From Akkermansiaceae bacterium UBA985 (GTDB taxonomy: Bacteria; Verrucomicrobiota; Verrucomicrobiia; Verrucomicrobiales; Akkermansiaceae), in the NCBI GenBank assembly GCA_002292185.1, contig DBBL01000082.1, forward strand, positions 4,406 to 18,162: a stretch of 13,757 nucleotides of DNA, in the 5' to 3' direction. Under the pieces are notes generated by a model. It was not told the DNA's origin, did no database searches, and worked only from the letters and a program-made list of their open reading frames with translations. A program made the position numbers and the translations under genes. Below, one piece after another: positions 12,189-13,757 of the stretch. Position 1 is the stretch's first letter, and every line of letters starts with the position of its first letter.

Positions 12189-13550
12189 CTAGTGCAGAGA
12201 GATCACCTCGTGGAATTTACCACTTGGGGTCAGTTGAGGAGCAGCGTCACTTTGGTGAACCTTCACGCCCGTTAGGCCGTTTTTTACAAACACCTCGCTT
12301 GCTGACTGGATGACCTGCTCGAAAACTTGATCCGGGTTTGCATCCGTCAAAAGCTCAGCCCGGATTTCGAAAACATCTTCTGAAGTTTGGATCATTTGCA
12401 CCCTCTGGGCAGCTTCGTGCTCCAAATCAAATGCCAGTGGAGACAGCGTGACATCTGCCACCCGGACGACAGTAGCTTGCCGTCCCTCGACCTGAAAACT
12501 TCTAAACGGTGAGCCGCATGGGCAGGGGTCAGTATAAAAGCGCAGGCGATCACCGAGGTCATAGCGGATAAAAGGCTGAGTCTCATTGCCAAGAACCGTT
12601 AGCAGCGCCGTTGCGGATAATGTCCCGTCAGCCACGGCTTGGTGGTTTTCATCCACCGCCTCCAATATCACCCAGTCTTCAGAAACATGCTGGCGGCCAC
12701 AATCACACTCAAAGGCCATGGCCAGACATTCCGTGCAGCCGTAGGCATCAAGGATGTCAAACTGAAGGGAAGGGAATGCTTTTTGGGCGCGCTCACGAAG
12801 CTCCGGGGCAAACGTTTCGCCAGCTACCTTGATGGCCACAGGCTCAATGTGCAGACGGCCAAGCTCCTGCTCCCTGGTTAAAATCGTCAGCATGCTCGGG
12901 TAAGTGACAATGGATGCCATCGATGTGATCTCATTGAGTTGTTTGACCGTTTGATCGATCGCCTGTTCCGCGGGAATGAACTTAAACTCTCTCTTCAAGG
13001 GAATCTTCAGGTTTTGTCTCAGCAGGTCAAAACCAGCACCGATAAAATGACCATTGCCACCAGTGATGATCACGTTGGCGCCTGACCTCTCGATCTTTCT
13101 TGCGAATTGAAATTGTGTTCGCGACATGCGGGCCAAGGTAAGGCCGAAGATCAGCTCAAGCATGGGGGCCGAAATGACGATCACCGCAGGCTCTCCCGAG
13201 GTCCCAGAAGTTCGGAACACAGCGTAATCACCAATCGGTACACCTAGGTTATCCATGCTCTCCATATGTTGCCTCGCCTGAGCAAGGGTCAGAGAGCGGT
13301 CAGTGAGCCAACGGTCAAAGTCAGCCATCAGATCAAGCTTTGAGCTCGTCGGGAGATCACTCAGCTTGATAACATCGGTGTCTGGTAAATCAGCGTAAAG
13401 ATCATGGAAATACGGCGAGTCTTCACGCGCCTTTTTTACCAAATGGCGCAGGTTTTTGAGCTGCTTGGCTTCAATTCTTCTGCGGCCTCCCCAAGCCGTC
13501 CTAATGCCTCCTAGGTAAAACCCAAGAGTTCTGACCACGCTGAACTTCAT
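12189..13550 (-). CDS. PaaK-like adenylate-forming ligase (phenylacetate-CoA ligase family)
   Basis: A 453-residue enzyme of the ANL superfamily, phenylacetate-CoA ligase/coenzyme F390 synthetase branch, which activates a carboxylic acid with ATP and usually passes it to CoA. Seen: YAVFRTSGTSGEP (109-121, ATP-binding P-loop), KVAGETF (241-247), DAYGCTE (268-274), RYDLGDR (329-335) and PSGK near the C-terminus (K445, the adenylation lysine position). Two Cys-rich segments, CDCGRQH (282-288) and CPCG (343-346), match the metal-binding Cys/His seen in many relatives. ATG 13550 is preferred to a TTG nine codons upstream. No phenylacetate catabolism genes accompany it; family members also occur in surface-polysaccharide loci, so the acid it uses is unknown. 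Similar repeats lie on both sides of the gene. Confidence 0.9.
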   Translation of the reverse strand: MKFSVVRTLGFYLGGIRTAWGGRRRIEAKQLKNLRHLVKKAREDSPYFHDLYADLPDTDVIKLSDLPTSSKLDLMADFDRWLTDRSLTLAQARQHMESMDNLGVPIGDYAVFRTSGTSGEPAVIVISAPMLELIFGLTLARMSRTQFQFARKIERSGANVIITGGNGHFIGAGFDLLRQNLKIPLKREFKFIPAEQAIDQTVKQLNEITSMASIVTYPSMLTILTREQELGRLHIEPVAIKVAGETFAPELRERAQKAFPSLQFDILDAYGCTECLAMAFECDCGRQHVSEDWVILEAVDENHQAVADGTLSATALLTVLGNETQPFIRYDLGDRLRFYTDPCPCGSPFRSFQVEGRQATVVRVADVTLSPLAFDLEHEAAQRVQMIQTSEDVFEIRAELLTDANPDQVFEQVIQSASEVFVKNGLTGVKVHQSDAAPQLTPSGKFHEVISLH

Positions 13551-13634
13551 ATCACTAACTACTTTTACCAGTAGCAACTAACCCTAGCTGAGTAGGGTGG
13601 GTGGCAGCAAGGGTGAAGTTATAGCCGTCGAAGA

Positions 13635-13654
13635 CCCCGTGCTTCACGTCGGGG
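13635..13654. repeat. GC-rich hairpin in the right-end spacer
   Basis: CCCCGTGCTTCACGTCGGGG can fold with CCCC/GGGG and GTG/CAC pairing around a 3-base bulge, or as a simple CCCCG/CGGGG stem. No T-tract follows. It lies 10 bases before the 13-nt repeat array and upstream of the minus-strand ligase gene. Confidence 0.4.
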
Positions 13655-13664
13655 CTAGGCGGCA

Positions 13665-13716
13665 GTTCGAGTTACCAGTTCAAGTTCTTAGTTCGAGTTG
13701 CTAGTTCTTGGTTCCT
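13665..13716. repeat. 13-nt imperfect tandem array (four units)
   Basis: Four consecutive 13-base units starting with GTTC: GTTCGAGTTACCA (13665), GTTCAAGTTCTTA (13678), GTTCGAGTTGCTA (13691) and GTTCTTGGTTCCT (13704). Each reads as a 6- or 7-base half plus a GTT-started half. GTTCTTAGTTC is shared with the array at 6894 and GTTCTTGGTT with 5352-5361. No gene is seen from 13551 to the end of the window. Confidence 0.65.
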
Positions 13717-13757
13717 TTTTCCTGAATCGTCTCCTGCTTCTTTAATTCCCAGCGTGC

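Noticed and set aside
13665..13716. CRISPR-like array
   Set aside because: Units are only 13 nt with no spacers and no cas genes nearby; the same holds for the heptad arrays.

Overview
The window looks like chromosomal DNA from a member of the Verrucomicrobiota, probably Verrucomicrobiales. This is inferred from gene content and style, not from a database hit. The supporting signs are a secreted sulfatase, a secreted SASA-type esterase ending in an SHD1-like domain, several secreted proteins of unknown family, an almost complete lack of Shine-Dalgarno sequences (one clear exception), and short-period (7, 12, 13 and 22 nt) imperfect repeats between genes. No tRNA, rRNA, CRISPR array, insertion sequence, phage gene or recognisable defence system was found.

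Layout. From the left edge to about 5.2 kb every gene is on the minus strand. Read in transcription order these are a membrane-anchored FAD-linked oxidase (5216-3717), an FAD-dependent amine oxidase/desaturase-like protein (3657-2356), a secreted protein of unknown function (2218-1082), an FMN split-barrel flavin reductase-like protein (840-220) and the start of a DUF2071 protein that leaves the window. Three of the five are flavoproteins, and the first two are only 59 nt apart, so they probably form an operon. From 5.5 to 8.0 kb are a plus-strand sulfatase with an altered catalytic signature, a convergent small secreted protein (7462-6938), and a divergent RidA-family gene (7603-7956). From 8.0 to 10.9 kb are a possible small membrane protein, a lipoprotein with a conserved-looking Cys/His/Asp pattern, and divergently from it prfC (peptide chain release factor 3), which ends at a good intrinsic terminator. 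From 10.9 kb to the right end are two minus-strand genes: the SASA/SHD1 esterase and a PaaK-like adenylate-forming ligase.

How the genes may work together. prfC and ridA are housekeeping genes (translation termination; enamine/imine deamination). The sulfatase and SASA esterase would act outside the cytoplasm and remove sulfate and acyl groups from polysaccharides, which fits a marine or gut glycan degrader. The flavoprotein block may be a redox or biosynthetic pathway, but no substrate can be read from sequence alone.

The most unusual signals are (1) the sulfatase active-site motif, which reads C-C-P-S-L where C-x-P-S-R is expected; (2) a family of intergenic short-period repeats that brackets the sulfatase in inverted orientation and the ligase in direct orientation; and (3) the lipoprotein with a possible Cys-His-Asp triad beside prfC. 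I do not see a clear multi-gene novel system and do not claim one.
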